DNA of 27,218 bases from JAPHTQ01 sp050287105 (lineage in GTDB: Bacteria; Pseudomonadota; Gammaproteobacteria; Thiohalomonadales; Thiohalomonadaceae): contig JBNKBG010000027.1 of NCBI GenBank assembly GCA_050287105.1, positions 1-27,218 of the forward strand, read 5' to 3'. The notes under the pieces were generated by a model. That model searched no databases. It was not told where the DNA came from and saw nothing but the letters and a program-made list of their open reading frames with translations. Both the position numbers and the translations under genes were made by a program. The first letter of the stretch is position 1, and every line of letters begins with the position of its first letter. This document shows, piece by piece, positions 15,486 to 23,611 of the stretch.

Positions 15486-15842
15486 TCATTTCTTAATCGG
15501 ACGGCGCGGACCTTTACGGGTACGTGCGTTGGTCCGGGTACGCTGACCGCGCAGTGGCAGGCCGCGGCGATGACGGATACCGCGGTAGCAACCGAGGTCC
15601 ATCAAACGCTTGATGTTCATGGAAACTTCACGTCGCAGGTCGCCCTCAACGGAAAACTTGGCGACTTCACCACGCAGCTTCTCGATCTCCGCTTCAGTCA
15701 GATCCTTGATAGGCGCTGCCGGGTTTACCCCAGCCGCGTCACAGATCTGCTTGGAACGTGTACGACCAATGCCGTAGATCGCCGTCAGGGCAATCACTGC
15801 ATGCTTGTTCACCGGGATGTTAATACCAGCAATACGGGCCAT
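15486..15842 (-). CDS. rpsM: 30S ribosomal protein S13
   Basis: This 118-residue protein starts ARIAGINIPVNKHAVIALTAIYGIG and has the basic, Arg/Lys-rich tail RGLPLRGQRTRTNARTRKG that contacts tRNA and the A-site finger. It is the first gene of the alpha operon. A promoter-like pair lies about 60 bases upstream of its ATG. Confidence 0.98.
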   Translation of the reverse strand: MARIAGINIPVNKHAVIALTAIYGIGRTRSKQICDAAGVNPAAPIKDLTEAEIEKLRGEVAKFSVEGDLRREVSMNIKRLMDLGCYRGIRHRRGLPLRGQRTRTNARTRKGPRRPIKK

Positions 15843-15902
15843 TTAGCCACTCCCTCAAATCACAAAAGCACAAACGCCTGACACGCTGTGGAAAAGCGCG
15901 CC

Positions 15903-15931
15903 ATAATAATCGCAAACCCACCGTGAATCAA
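15903..15931 (-). promoter_or_regulatory. Candidate alpha-operon promoter upstream of rpsM
   Basis: On the minus strand TTGATT (15926-15931) and TATTAT (15903-15908) are separated by exactly 17 bases. They match the sigma-70 consensus at four and five of six positions. The pair lies in the 131-base rpmJ-rpsM gap, where the E. coli alpha promoter also lies, leaving a leader of about 55 bases. A short inverted repeat ACGGCA-GT-TGCCGT at 15939-15952 is just upstream. Confidence 0.55.
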
Positions 15932-15973
15932 GCCCCGCACGGCAGTTGCCGTCGTCGCGGAGCTGGTCACAGA

Positions 15974-16090
15974 CTAGCCCTGACGCTGCTTGTGGCGAGC
16001 GTCGGAAGAGCAGATCACACGTACCGTACCGTTACGGCGGATGATCTTGCAGTTGCGGCAAATCTTCTTAACGGAAGCACGAACTTTCAT
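15974..16090 (-). CDS. rpmJ: 50S ribosomal protein L36, zinc-binding form
   Basis: Direct translation of the minus strand from ATG at 16088-16090 gives 38 residues, starting MKVRASVKKICRNC and ending ARHKQRQG before TAG. The CRNC pair, the later cysteine in VICSS and the histidine in ARHKQ form the zinc ribbon of the C+ L36 type. It closes the spc operon 37 bases after secY. Confidence 0.97.
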   Translation of the reverse strand: MKVRASVKKICRNCKIIRRNGTVRVICSSDARHKQRQG

Positions 16091-16127
16091 CTTACGTCTC
16101 CAGTAAACCAATCTTGGCAGTCAGGAC

Positions 16128-17477
16128 CTACAGCCCGGACTTACCGTAACCTTTCAAATTCGCCTTTTTCATCAGGCCTTCATACTGATGTGACATCAGA
16201 TGCGCCTGCATTTGGGCCATGAAATCCATTACCACCACCACGATAATCAGCAGTGAGGTACCACCGAAGTAGAACGGTACGTTCCACGACAGGATCAAAA
16301 ATTCCGGCAGCAGACAGACCAGGGTGATGTACATCGCACCCGCCAGCGTCAGACGCCCCAGAATGCTGTCGATATACTTCGCGGTCTGTTCACCCGGACG
16401 AATCCCGGGGACAAATGCGCCTGATTTTTTCAGGTTATCTGCCGTCTCCTTCGGGTTGAACATCAACGCCGTATAGAAGAAGCAGAAGAAAACAATCGCT
16501 ACCGCATAGAGGCCGACATAGAGCGGCTGTCCCGGCGAGATCATGGCAGAAATATTCTGCAGCCAACCCATGCCTTCGGCATTTGCAAACCAGCCACCCA
16601 GGGTAGCCGGAAATAGAATAATTGATGAAGCGAAGATGGGCGGAATAACACCGGCCATGTTCACTTTCAGCGGCAGGTGACTGGACTGTGCCGCCATCAT
16701 CTTGCGCCCTTGCTGACGCTTGGCGTAGTTGACCGTGATACGGCGTTGACCGCGCTCCACGTAAACTACCAGGGCAGTTACCGCCAGTGCCACGGCAAAC
16801 AGTACCAGAATGGTTGCCGGGTTCATCTCACCGGTCCGCGCTAGTTCCAGGGTACCGCCAATAGCACGCGGCAGACCCGCGACGATACCAGCAAAGATAA
16901 TCAGCGAAATCCCGTTACCAATACCGCGCTCGGTGATCTGTTCACCCAGCCACATCAGGAACAGGGTACCTGTCACCAGGGTCACTGCGGTCACCAGACG
17001 GAAGGCCATACCAGGCTCAATCACTACCGGGATATTGCCCGGTGCCATCTGTGACTCCAGCATCACCGCCACGCCAAAGGCCTGGAAGGTCGCCAGTACC
17101 AGCGTGCCCATACGGGTGTACTGGGTGATCTTACGTTTACCCGCTGCGCCTTCCTTGCTCAGTTGCTCCAACTTCGGAGAGACCTTGGTCAGCAGCTGAA
17201 CGATAATGGACGCCGAGATATAGGGCATGATGCCGAGGGCAAACAGTGAGAAACGTTGCAGGGCGCCACCGGAGAACATGTTGAACATGTCTAGAATGGT
17301 GCCACGCTGCTGCTCGAACAGTTTGGCCAGGGCAATAGGGTCAATGCCGGGAACCGGGATATGTGCGCCGATACGAAAGACCAGCAACGCACCGAGAACA
17401 AACAGCAGACGCTGCTTCAGCTCGGTCAGCTTGCCGCCGGACATGGCATTGGCCATCGCTGAAGCGGAGGCTCCCAT
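16128..17477 (-). CDS. secY: Protein translocase subunit SecY
   Basis: SecY is the channel of the Sec translocon in the inner membrane. The 449-residue protein has ten hydrophobic segments and family hallmarks: LLFVLGALLVFRIGAHIPVPGID, GERGIGNGISLIIFAGI-like ITERGIGNGISLI, NPKETADNLKKSGAFVPGIRPG and the C-terminal GLMKKANLKGYG. The ATG at 17475-17477 begins two bases after the rplO stop, with GAGG in the end of rplO as SD; ATGs a few codons on remain possible. It is the penultimate gene of the spc cluster. Confidence 0.97.
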   Translation of the reverse strand: MGASASAMANAMSGGKLTELKQRLLFVLGALLVFRIGAHIPVPGIDPIALAKLFEQQRGTILDMFNMFSGGALQRFSLFALGIMPYISASIIVQLLTKVSPKLEQLSKEGAAGKRKITQYTRMGTLVLATFQAFGVAVMLESQMAPGNIPVVIEPGMAFRLVTAVTLVTGTLFLMWLGEQITERGIGNGISLIIFAGIVAGLPRAIGGTLELARTGEMNPATILVLFAVALAVTALVVYVERGQRRITVNYAKRQQGRKMMAAQSSHLPLKVNMAGVIPPIFASSIILFPATLGGWFANAEGMGWLQNISAMISPGQPLYVGLYAVAIVFFCFFYTALMFNPKETADNLKKSGAFVPGIRPGEQTAKYIDSILGRLTLAGAMYITLVCLLPEFLILSWNVPFYFGGTSLLIIVVVVMDFMAQMQAHLMSHQYEGLMKKANLKGYGKSGL

Positions 17478-17479
17478 TA

Positions 17480-17914
17480 TCAGGCCTCTACTTTACCGCC
17501 GGCTGCCTCAATCGCAGCCTTTGCACCTTTAGTAACGCCCAGACCACGTACGGTTACCGCTTTTTCCAGCTTGCCAGAGGCAATGACCTTGGCGCGCAGG
17601 GTATCCTGACGGACGATATTGGCAGCCTTAAGCGCCATCAAATCGACCACGTCGCCTTCGACCAGCGCCAGTTCGTGCAGGCGAATCTCGGTGGTGGTAC
17701 GGCCTACGCGGGAGCTAAAGCCGACCTTGGGCAGGCGACGCTGCAGTGGCATCTGACCACCCTCGAAGCCTACCTTGTGGAAGCCACCGGAACGGGCATG
17801 CTGCCCTTTGTGACCACGACCACAGGTCTTGCCCAAACCGGAGCCGATACCACGGCCCACGCGCTTGGCACTCTGTTTGGCGCCAGCGCCAGGTGAGATT
17901 GTGTTCAGTTTCAT
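17480..17914 (-). CDS. rplO: 50S ribosomal protein L15
   Basis: From ATG at 17912-17914 the protein has 144 residues, as in E. coli, starting MKLNTISPGAGAK. An ATG at 17929 would overlap rpmD and add five residues. The chosen start lies one base after the rpmD stop, with GAGGA inside the rpmD end as SD. RVGRGIGSGLGKTCGRGHKG and GFEGGQMPLQRRLPK are L15 signatures. L15 is a late-assembly 23S rRNA-binding protein. Confidence 0.97.
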   Translation of the reverse strand: MKLNTISPGAGAKQSAKRVGRGIGSGLGKTCGRGHKGQHARSGGFHKVGFEGGQMPLQRRLPKVGFSSRVGRTTTEIRLHELALVEGDVVDLMALKAANIVRQDTLRAKVIASGKLEKAVTVRGLGVTKGAKAAIEAAGGKVEA

Positions 17915-17915
17915 C

Positions 17916-18104
17916 TTAATCCTCGACAACCTTGACCATGTAGGACACCTGATTAATCATGCCGCGAGTGCATGGGGTGTCCTCGACTTCAACGGTTTGG
18001 TGCATACGACGCAGGCCCAGACCAGCAACGGTTGCCCGATGGGTCGGCAGACGGCCGAATACGCTGCGCACCAGCTTGATTTTGATCGATTTGTTCTTGG
18101 CCAT
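17916..18104 (-). CDS. rpmD: 50S ribosomal protein L30
   Basis: This 62-residue protein contains IKIKLVRSVFGRLPTHRATV and GLGLRRMHQTVEVEDTP, with INQVSYMVKVVED at the end, as in the short bacterial L30. It starts three bases after rpsE ends. Its final codons supply the ribosome binding site of rplO, so translation of the two is probably coupled. Confidence 0.97.
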   Translation of the reverse strand: MAKNKSIKIKLVRSVFGRLPTHRATVAGLGLRRMHQTVEVEDTPCTRGMINQVSYMVKVVED

Positions 18105-18107
18105 GAC

Positions 18108-18617
18108 TTATTCCAGAATCTCTTTAACGCTTTTGCCACGCTTGGCCGCAACGCTCTCCGGAGAGGTCATGTCGGTCAAGCCGTTCATGGTGGCGCGGAC
18201 TACGTTTACCGGATTGTTGCTACCGATACACTTGGCCAGCACGTTATGCACACCCGCTGCTTCGAATACAGCGCGCATCGCACCGCCAGCAATGACACCG
18301 GTACCTTCAGAGGCCGGCTGCATGTAAACCTTGGCTGCGCCGTGACGGGCATTTACTGCATATTGCAGGGTACCATTCTCGGTGATGCTAACCTGGCGCA
18401 TGTTACGACGCGCACTTTCCATTGCCTTTTGAATGGCAGCAGGTACTTCGCGAGCCTTACCGGTACCGAAGCCAACCTTGCCCTCGCCGTCGCCAACTAC
18501 GGTCAACGCAGCGAATTGGAAAATCCGTCCGCCCTTAACCGTCTTGGATACACGGTTTACACCGACCAGCTTCTCAATGAAGCCGTCGTTATTCTGTGCT
18601 GAGTCAAATCCCGCCAT
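18108..18617 (-). CDS. rpsE: 30S ribosomal protein S5
   Basis: This 169-residue protein has the double-stranded RNA-binding-like N-terminal fold (VNRVSKTVKGGRIFQFAALTVVGDGEGKVGFG) and the second domain with ASEGTGVIAGGAMRAVFEAAGVHNVLAK. S5 contributes to decoding accuracy and mRNA unwinding. It lies ten bases after rplR in the spc cluster. Confidence 0.98.
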   Translation of the reverse strand: MAGFDSAQNNDGFIEKLVGVNRVSKTVKGGRIFQFAALTVVGDGEGKVGFGTGKAREVPAAIQKAMESARRNMRQVSITENGTLQYAVNARHGAAKVYMQPASEGTGVIAGGAMRAVFEAAGVHNVLAKCIGSNNPVNVVRATMNGLTDMTSPESVAAKRGKSVKEILE

Positions 18618-18627
18618 AATCTAGCCC

Positions 18628-18984
18628 TTAGAATTCCAGACCACTTTCACGCGCAGCATCGGCAAGAGCCTTTACGCGGCCATGGTATTTAAAACCTGAG
18701 CGGTCAAAAGCAACCTGGCTAATACCAGCCGCCTTCGCTTTTTCCGCAATCGCCTTACCAACCGCAACGGCGGCATCGGCATTACCGGTGGTTTTCACAC
18801 CGCCCCTGATCTCTGCCTGTACGGTGGAAGCTGAAGCAATAACTTCGCTACCGTTAGGGGCGATGATCTGGGCATAGATGTGACGCGGTGTGCGATTAAC
18901 GCACAGGCGGTGTACACCCAGTTCCCGGATCTTCGCACGGCTACGTACAGCGCGGCGTAAACGTGATTCTTTCTTCGATTTCAT
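18628..18984 (-). CDS. rplR: 50S ribosomal protein L18
   Basis: At 118 residues it starts MKSKKESRLRRAVRSRAKI and has RLCVNRTPRHIYAQII and the C-terminal VAFDRSGFKYHGRVKALADAARE, all typical of L18. It binds 5S rRNA in the central protuberance. It lies 11 bases after rplF. Confidence 0.98.
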   Translation of the reverse strand: MKSKKESRLRRAVRSRAKIRELGVHRLCVNRTPRHIYAQIIAPNGSEVIASASTVQAEIRGGVKTTGNADAAVAVGKAIAEKAKAAGISQVAFDRSGFKYHGRVKALADAARESGLEF

Positions 18985-18995
18985 CGCCTTAAACC

Positions 18996-19526
18996 CTATT
19001 TCTTCTTGGCTTCCTTACGGACAACACGTTCGTCTGAATAACGAACACCCTTGCCCTTGTAAGGTTCCGGTGGACGATAAGCGCGAATTTCTGCCGCAAC
19101 CTGGCCGACTTTCTGCTTGTCGATGCCTTTAACCAGGATCTCGGTCTGGCTCGGGGTCTCAATGGTGATACCCTCGGGCACTGCGTAGTTCACTGGGTGT
19201 GAGAAACCCAGAGTCAGGTTAAGCACCTTACCCTGAGCCTGTGCGCGGTAACCCACGCCGACCAGTTCCAGCTTACGTTCAAAGCCGTCACTGACACCTT
19301 TAATCATGTTGTTGAGCAGAGCACGGGTGGTACCGACCAGCGCGTTAGCGGCTTTGGTCTCGGCACGCGGCGCAAAGCTCATAGCACCATCTTCCTGCTT
19401 CACTTCAACGATCGGGTGAACCTCATGATCAAGAGCTCCTTTGGAACCCTTAACCTGCAACGCCTGACCACTGACACTAATAGTGACGCCCGAGGGGATA
19501 CTAACGGGATTCATATATCTAGCCAT
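18996..19526 (-). CDS. rplF: 50S ribosomal protein L6
   Basis: This 176-residue protein shows two tandem L6 folds: the first with VKGSKGALDHEVHP, the second with LELVGVGYRAQAQGKVLNLTLGFSHPV, then EIRAYRPPEPYKGKGVRYSDE near the end. It sits near the sarcin-ricin loop. It lies 13 bases after rpsH. Confidence 0.98.
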   Translation of the reverse strand: MARYMNPVSIPSGVTISVSGQALQVKGSKGALDHEVHPIVEVKQEDGAMSFAPRAETKAANALVGTTRALLNNMIKGVSDGFERKLELVGVGYRAQAQGKVLNLTLGFSHPVNYAVPEGITIETPSQTEILVKGIDKQKVGQVAAEIRAYRPPEPYKGKGVRYSDERVVRKEAKKK

Positions 19527-19539
19527 TGCTCATCCCCCC

Positions 19540-19935
19540 TTAGAATACGGTGCAAAGTACTTCGCCGCCGAAGCCAGAAGCGCGCGCAGCACGATCCGTC
19601 ATCACACCGGCAGAAGTAGAAATGATAGCGATGCCAAGCCCGGCCATAACCGTGGGCAGCTCATCCTTACCCTTGTATACGCGCAGGCCAGGACGACTAA
19701 CGCGCTTAACGCGCTCAATCACTGGCTTGCCCTCGTAGTACTTGAGGGTAATATTGAGTACCGGCTTACCATCGATATCCTGTTCAGTGAAGTCAGTAAT
19801 GTAACCCTCGTCCTTCAGGACCTGGGCAACAGATTTCTTCACCTTGGATGAAGGCATTAATACCTCCACCTTGTTTGCAGATAGCCCGTTACGAATACGG
19901 GTCAGCATATCTGCAATAGGATCAGTCATGCTCAT
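19540..19935 (-). CDS. rpsH: 30S ribosomal protein S8
   Basis: This 131-residue protein starts MSMTDPIADMLTRIRNGLSA and ends with VMTDRAARASGFGGEVLC, with RVSRPGLRVYKGKDELP between, all S8 hallmarks. S8 binds the central 16S domain; in E. coli it is the translational repressor of the spc operon. Whether this occurs here was not assessed, since it needs RNA-structure comparison of the rplX-rplE region. Confidence 0.98.
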   Translation of the reverse strand: MSMTDPIADMLTRIRNGLSANKVEVLMPSSKVKKSVAQVLKDEGYITDFTEQDIDGKPVLNITLKYYEGKPVIERVKRVSRPGLRVYKGKDELPTVMAGLGIAIISTSAGVMTDRAARASGFGGEVLCTVF

Positions 19936-19978
19936 GCGGTAATGCTCCTAATTCACAATCGGCCAAACGGCCACTTAC

Positions 19979-20284
19979 TTACCAGCTTGCTTTACGCAGG
20001 CCGGGAATATCGCCACGCATCGCAGCTTCGCGCAGTTTGTTGCGACCCAGACCGAACTTACGGTAATAACCGTGTGGACGGCCGGTCAGGTTACAGCGGT
20101 TGCGTTTGCGCACCGGGCTGGAATCACGCGGCAGTTTTTGCAGCTTAACCACAAGCTCCTGCAACTGTTCCATCTCCAGGTCCGGAGCTTTCATCTGCTT
20201 TTTGATCTCGGCACGCTTGGCGGCATATTTCTTTACCGCTTTCGCACGCTTGAGTTCACGCTGCACCATAGAAGTCTTTGCCAT
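19979..20284 (-). CDS. rpsN: 30S ribosomal protein S14 (long, zinc-free form)
   Basis: The protein has 101 residues, the long form that lacks the CXXC zinc ribbon. It starts AKTSMVQRELKRAKAVKKYA and contains RNRCNLTGRPHGYYRKFGLGRNKLREAAMRGDIPGL. It binds the 3' domain of 16S rRNA near the A site. It lies ten bases after rplE. Confidence 0.98.
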   Translation of the reverse strand: MAKTSMVQRELKRAKAVKKYAAKRAEIKKQMKAPDLEMEQLQELVVKLQKLPRDSSPVRKRNRCNLTGRPHGYYRKFGLGRNKLREAAMRGDIPGLRKASW

Positions 20285-20294
20285 AATCCTGTCC

Positions 20295-20834
20295 TCAGCC
20301 CCTGAACGGGAAGTTGAACGCTTTCAACAGCGCCCGTGCTTCGTCATCGTTTTTCGCGCTGGTGGTAATGGTGATATCCATACCGCGCAGGGTGTCGATT
20401 TTGTCGTAATCAATTTCCGGGAAGATGATCTGCTCACGTACACCCATGCTGTAGTTGCCGCGACCGTCGAAAGATTTGGCACTCAGACCACGGAAGTCAC
20501 GAATCCGCGGAATACTGATGCTAATCAGACGATCCAGGAACTCATACATACGCTCACTGCGCAGGGTAACCTTGCAGCCGATCGGCCAGCCTTCGCGGAT
20601 CTTGAAGCCGGCAACTGAGTTGCGCGCCTTGGTCACGATCGGCTTCTGGCCGGAAATTTTGGTCATATCGGAAACCGCGTGCTCAAGCACTTTTTTGTCT
20701 GCTGCCGCTTCACCGACACCCATATTGAGGGTGATCTTCTCGATCCGCGGAATAGCCATGACGTTGTCGCACTTCAGCTCTTCCATCAGCTGCTTGACGA
20801 CGGTTTCTTTATAGAATTCTTGCAGTCTTGCCAT
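20295..20834 (-). CDS. rplE: 50S ribosomal protein L5
   Basis: From ATG at 20832-20834 the protein is 179 residues, equal to E. coli L5, and begins MARLQEFYKETVVKQLM. A TTG at 20858 overlapping rplX would add eight atypical residues. IEKITLNMGVGEA, SVAGFKIREGWPIGCKVTLRSERM and RIRDFRGLSAKSFDGRGNYS identify it. L5 binds 5S rRNA and contacts the P-site tRNA. Confidence 0.97.
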   Translation of the reverse strand: MARLQEFYKETVVKQLMEELKCDNVMAIPRIEKITLNMGVGEAAADKKVLEHAVSDMTKISGQKPIVTKARNSVAGFKIREGWPIGCKVTLRSERMYEFLDRLISISIPRIRDFRGLSAKSFDGRGNYSMGVREQIIFPEIDYDKIDTLRGMDITITTSAKNDDEARALLKAFNFPFRG

Positions 20835-20847
20835 TGTCTTACCCGAC

Positions 20848-21168
20848 TTAAGCGTCAATCACTTCATTATTGGATTTGAAGAAACGGACCTTACGGCCAT
20901 CCTCCAGGATCTTAATACCTACCCGATCGGCCTTGCCGGTAGCCGGGTTGAAGATCGCCACATTTGAAATCTGCAGCGGCATCTCCATTTCCACGATGCC
21001 ACCAGGGACACCTGCGTTAGGATTCGGTTTCTGGTGTTTCTTCACCACGTTAATACCGTCAATCATCACCTTGTCGAACGCCGGCATAACGCTGCTGATG
21101 GTGCCACGTTTACCTTTGTCACGACCGGCGATAACGATAATCTCGTCGCCTTTCTTAAGCTTTTGCAT
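20848..21168 (-). CDS. rplX: 50S ribosomal protein L24
   Basis: This 106-residue protein has the KOW motif near the N-terminus (KGDEIIVIAGRDKGKRGTI), then VKKHQKPNPNAGVPGGIVEMEMPL, characteristic of bacterial L24. It is an assembly initiator binding 23S domain I. It lies 16 bases after rplN. Confidence 0.98.
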   Translation of the reverse strand: MQKLKKGDEIIVIAGRDKGKRGTISSVMPAFDKVMIDGINVVKKHQKPNPNAGVPGGIVEMEMPLQISNVAIFNPATGKADRVGIKILEDGRKVRFFKSNNEVIDA

Positions 21169-21184
21169 CTTTCCGTCCCTCGCC

Positions 21185-21553
21185 TTACAGCACTTCAGGT
21201 GCCAGGGAAATAATCTTCATGAAGCGATCACCACGCAGTTCGCGGGTAACGGGCCCGAAGATACGGGTACCGATCGGCTCCAACTTGTTGTTCAGCAGCA
21301 CTGCGGCGTTGCCATCGAAGCGAATCAATGAGCCATCGGTACGACGCACACCCTTACGGGTACGCACTACCACGGCGTTGTAGACATCGCCTTTCTTAAC
21401 CTTGCCGCGCGGAATCGCTTCCTTAACGCTGACCTTAATAACGTCACCAATACCTGCATAGCGGCGATGAGAGCCACCAAGCACCTTGATGCACTGGACA
21501 ACACGGGCACCGCTGTTATCGGCAACATCCAGTTTTGTCTGCATCTGAATCAT
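21185..21553 (-). CDS. rplN: 50S ribosomal protein L14
   Basis: This 122-residue protein starts MIQMQTKLDVADNSGARVVQ and contains VIKVSVKEAIPRGKVKKGDV and FDGNAAVLLNNKLEPIGTRIFGPV, invariant in L14. It forms part of an intersubunit bridge. It is the first gene of the spc cluster and is separated from rpsQ by a 146-base spacer with a terminator-like hairpin and a candidate promoter. Confidence 0.98.
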   Translation of the reverse strand: MIQMQTKLDVADNSGARVVQCIKVLGGSHRRYAGIGDVIKVSVKEAIPRGKVKKGDVYNAVVVRTRKGVRRTDGSLIRFDGNAAVLLNNKLEPIGTRIFGPVTRELRGDRFMKIISLAPEVL

Positions 21554-21610
21554 GGAACATTCTCCAAACTGTCAATCTTGCTGCACACAGCGCCATTCTT
21601 GGGGCGCGAG

Positions 21611-21639
21611 ATAATACCACTAAATGTAGAAAAGCCCAA
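21611..21639 (-). promoter_or_regulatory. Candidate spc promoter, overlapping the S10 terminator stem
   Basis: On the minus strand TTGGGC (21634-21639) and TATTAT (21611-21616) are spaced by 17 bases. The -10 matches five of six consensus positions, the -35 only three. The -35 lies within the distal arm of the adjacent hairpin. It lies 58 bases upstream of the rplN ATG, in the place where spc promoters occur in related bacteria. Confidence 0.45.
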
Positions 21640-21663
21640 GCCAATTCGGCGCCTTGGGCTTTT
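21630..21663 (-). terminator. Terminator-like hairpin at the S10/spc boundary
   Basis: AAAAGCCCAAG (21630-21640) pairs perfectly with CTTGGGCTTTT (21653-21663) around a 12-base loop. The stem gives four T residues on either strand. It starts about 37 bases past the rpsQ stop and marks the junction between the S10 and spc operons. With only four T residues, read-through is likely. Confidence 0.6.
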
Positions 21664-21699
21664 ATCCGCCGGGTACAGCTATGTTGGTCTGATAGCTTT

Positions 21700-21960
21700 T
21701 CAGCTAGCCCTTTCCACAATCTTGACCAGACGCCAGGATTTGGATTTCGAAAGGGGACGGCACTCCTCAATAGAGACGGTGTCGCCCATTTTGCTCTCGT
21801 TACTTTCGTCGTGCGCGTGCAGTTTGGTGGTGCGCTTTACGTATTTACCGTAAATCGGGTGTGCCACCCGACGCTCAACCAGCACGGTGATGGTTTTATC
21901 CATCTTGTCGCTCACGACACGCCCGGTAACAGTGCGTGTATTCATTTCCTGATCGCTCAT
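21700..21960 (-). CDS. rpsQ: 30S ribosomal protein S17
   Basis: This 86-residue protein contains TGRVVSDKMDKTITVLVERRVAHPIYGKYVKRT and GDTVSIEECRPLSKSKSWRLV, the OB-fold signature of S17. Its ATG overlaps the rpmC stop by four bases (ATGA), suggesting coupled translation. It is the last gene of the S10 cluster. Confidence 0.98.
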   Translation of the reverse strand: MSDQEMNTRTVTGRVVSDKMDKTITVLVERRVAHPIYGKYVKRTTKLHAHDESNESKMGDTVSIEECRPLSKSKSWRLVKIVERAS

Positions 21961-22151
21961 GCCTTAGCCTTCTCATTCAGAATGGTCTTGACGCGAGCAA
22001 TCTCGCGGCGGACCTGACCAACACGATGGGTCTTGGACAGTTGCCCGGTACCCTTCTGCATGCGCAGATTGAACTGCTCGCGCAGAAGCCCCATCAGCTC
22101 CTTGCCCAGATCCTCGACGCTCTTGTTTCTCAATTCAGTAGCTTTCATCAC
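21957..22151 (-). CDS. rpmC: 50S ribosomal protein L29
   Basis: This 64-residue, all-helical protein starts MKATELRNKSVEDLGKEL (after an extra Met) and contains LLREQFNLRMQKGTGQLSKTH and RREIARVKTILNEK, typical of L29 near the exit tunnel. It overlaps both neighbours by four bases in the rplP-rpmC-rpsQ chain. Confidence 0.97.
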   Translation of the reverse strand: MMKATELRNKSVEDLGKELMGLLREQFNLRMQKGTGQLSKTHRVGQVRREIARVKTILNEKAKA

Positions 22152-22561
22152 AGCACCGTGCGTGTTACGAATGTGGTTTTGAGCGGCAGTTTGGCAGCGG
22201 CGAGTTTGAACGCTTCACGCGCGATCTCCTCGCTGACACCCTGCATCTCATACAGCATGCGGCCCGGCTGGATCTGGGCCACCCAGTATTCAACGTTACC
22301 CTTACCTTTACCCTGACGAACCTCAAGAGGCTTCTCGGTAATCGGCTTGTCGGGGAAGACGCGGATCCAGATCTTGCCACCGCGCTTGACGTGGCGGGTC
22401 ATGGCACGACGTGCCGCCTCAATCTGGCGAGCGGTCAGACGACCACGTTCAACAGACTTAAGACCGAACTCGCCGAAGCTGACTTTATGACCAGACTGGG
22501 CCAGACCGCGGTTGCGGCCCTTCATCTGCTTGCGGAATTTTGTACGTTTTGGCTGAAGCAT
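22148..22561 (-). CDS. rplP: 50S ribosomal protein L16
   Basis: This 137-residue protein starts MLQPKRTKFRKQMKGRNRGL and contains RQIEAARRAMTRHVKRGGKIWIRVFPDKP and GKGNVEYWVAQIQPGRMLYEM. L16 helps shape the A site. Its stop overlaps the rpmC ATG by four bases, and it begins 14 bases after rpsC. Confidence 0.98.
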   Translation of the reverse strand: MLQPKRTKFRKQMKGRNRGLAQSGHKVSFGEFGLKSVERGRLTARQIEAARRAMTRHVKRGGKIWIRVFPDKPITEKPLEVRQGKGKGNVEYWVAQIQPGRMLYEMQGVSEEIAREAFKLAAAKLPLKTTFVTRTVL

Positions 22562-22575
22562 TGCTACTTACTCCG

Positions 22576-23253
22576 TTACTTCGCCGCCGGCTTTTCAGCT
22601 TCGGCTGCGGCCGCGGCTTCACCGCGGTCAAATACCTCGCCTTTGAAAACCCAGACCTTTACGCCAATGATGCCGTAAGTGGTCTTGGCTTCAGCGAAAC
22701 CGTAATCGATATCAGCACGCAGGGTGTGAAGCGGCACGCGACCTTCGCGGTACCACTCGCTGCGGGCGATCTCTGCGCCGTTAAGACGACCGGCGATGTT
22801 AATCTTGACGCCCTGGGCACCAAGACGCATCGAGTTGGTCACCGCACGCTTCATCGCACGACGGAACATGATGCGCTTTTCCAGCTGCTGGGCGATGCCC
22901 TGAGCAACCAGGGTGGCATCCAACTCAGGCTTACGCACCTCTTCGATATTGATGTGTACCGGAATACCCATCATCGCAGAGACATCGTTGCGCAGACGCT
23001 CGATATCCTCGCCCTTCTTGCCGATAATCAGGCCGGGGCGTGCGGTGCTGATGGTGATACGGGCATTGCGTGCCGGACGCTCGATCTGGATACGGCTGAT
23101 CGAGGCACTGGCAAGACGCTTCTGCAGGTATTCGCGCACTTTCAGATCGGTGTGCAGGTACTCACCAAAATCCTTTGACGCGGCATACCACTTGGAGGTC
23201 CAGTCTTTGGTGATGCCCAGACGGATACCTGTTGGATGAACTTTCTGTCCCAT
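22576..23253 (-). CDS. rpsC: 30S ribosomal protein S3
   Basis: This 225-residue protein starts MGQKVHPTGIRLGITKDW. It has a KH RNA-binding domain with GLIIGKKGEDIERLRN (GXXG type) and a C-terminal domain with GIAQQLEKRIMFRRAMKRAV. It ends in an Ala/Glu-rich tail, common in S3. With S4 and S5 it lines the mRNA entry channel. It lies 13 bases after rplV. Confidence 0.98.
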   Translation of the reverse strand: MGQKVHPTGIRLGITKDWTSKWYAASKDFGEYLHTDLKVREYLQKRLASASISRIQIERPARNARITISTARPGLIIGKKGEDIERLRNDVSAMMGIPVHINIEEVRKPELDATLVAQGIAQQLEKRIMFRRAMKRAVTNSMRLGAQGVKINIAGRLNGAEIARSEWYREGRVPLHTLRADIDYGFAEAKTTYGIIGVKVWVFKGEVFDRGEAAAAAEAEKPAAK

Positions 23254-23266
23254 TACAGCCTCTCTA

Positions 23267-23599
23267 TCACTTTTCCGCGACAGCCACAGTAATGTGGCTG
23301 GTTCGCTTGAGAATGCGGTTGCCGCGGCCTTTGGCGCGAGCGTGCATGCGCTTGAGGGTCGGACCCTGATCGATAAAGATCGTGGAGACCTTCAGTTCGT
23401 CGATATCGGCACCGTCGTTGTGTTCGGCATTGGCGATAGCAGATTCGAGCACTTTCTTCACCAGACCGGCGGCTTTCTTCTGACTGAAGGCCAGGATTTC
23501 CAGTGCCTTATCTACTGGCAGTCCACGGATCTGATCTGCAACCAATCGACATTTCTGCGGAGAGATGCGTGCGTATGTCAGTTTTGCTTTGGTTTCCAT
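23267..23599 (-). CDS. rplV: 50S ribosomal protein L22
   Basis: From ATG at 23597-23599 it has 110 residues, as in E. coli. A GTG at 23608 would lie directly against the AAGGAG ribosome binding site, so it cannot be the start; the ATG has proper spacing. SPQKCRLVADQIRGLPVDKAL, SAIANAEHNDGADIDELKV and RAKGRGNRILKRTSHITV are L22 features. Its hairpin loop reaches into the exit tunnel. Confidence 0.97.
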   Translation of the reverse strand: METKAKLTYARISPQKCRLVADQIRGLPVDKALEILAFSQKKAAGLVKKVLESAIANAEHNDGADIDELKVSTIFIDQGPTLKRMHARAKGRGNRILKRTSHITVAVAEK

Positions 23600-23611
23600 C
23601 ACACTCACTCC

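Noticed and set aside
15939..15952. ACGGCA-GT-TGCCGT inverted repeat after rpmJ as an spc terminator
   Set aside because: Two-base loop and no T tract follow it on the transcribed strand; better viewed as an upstream element of the rpsM promoter or chance.
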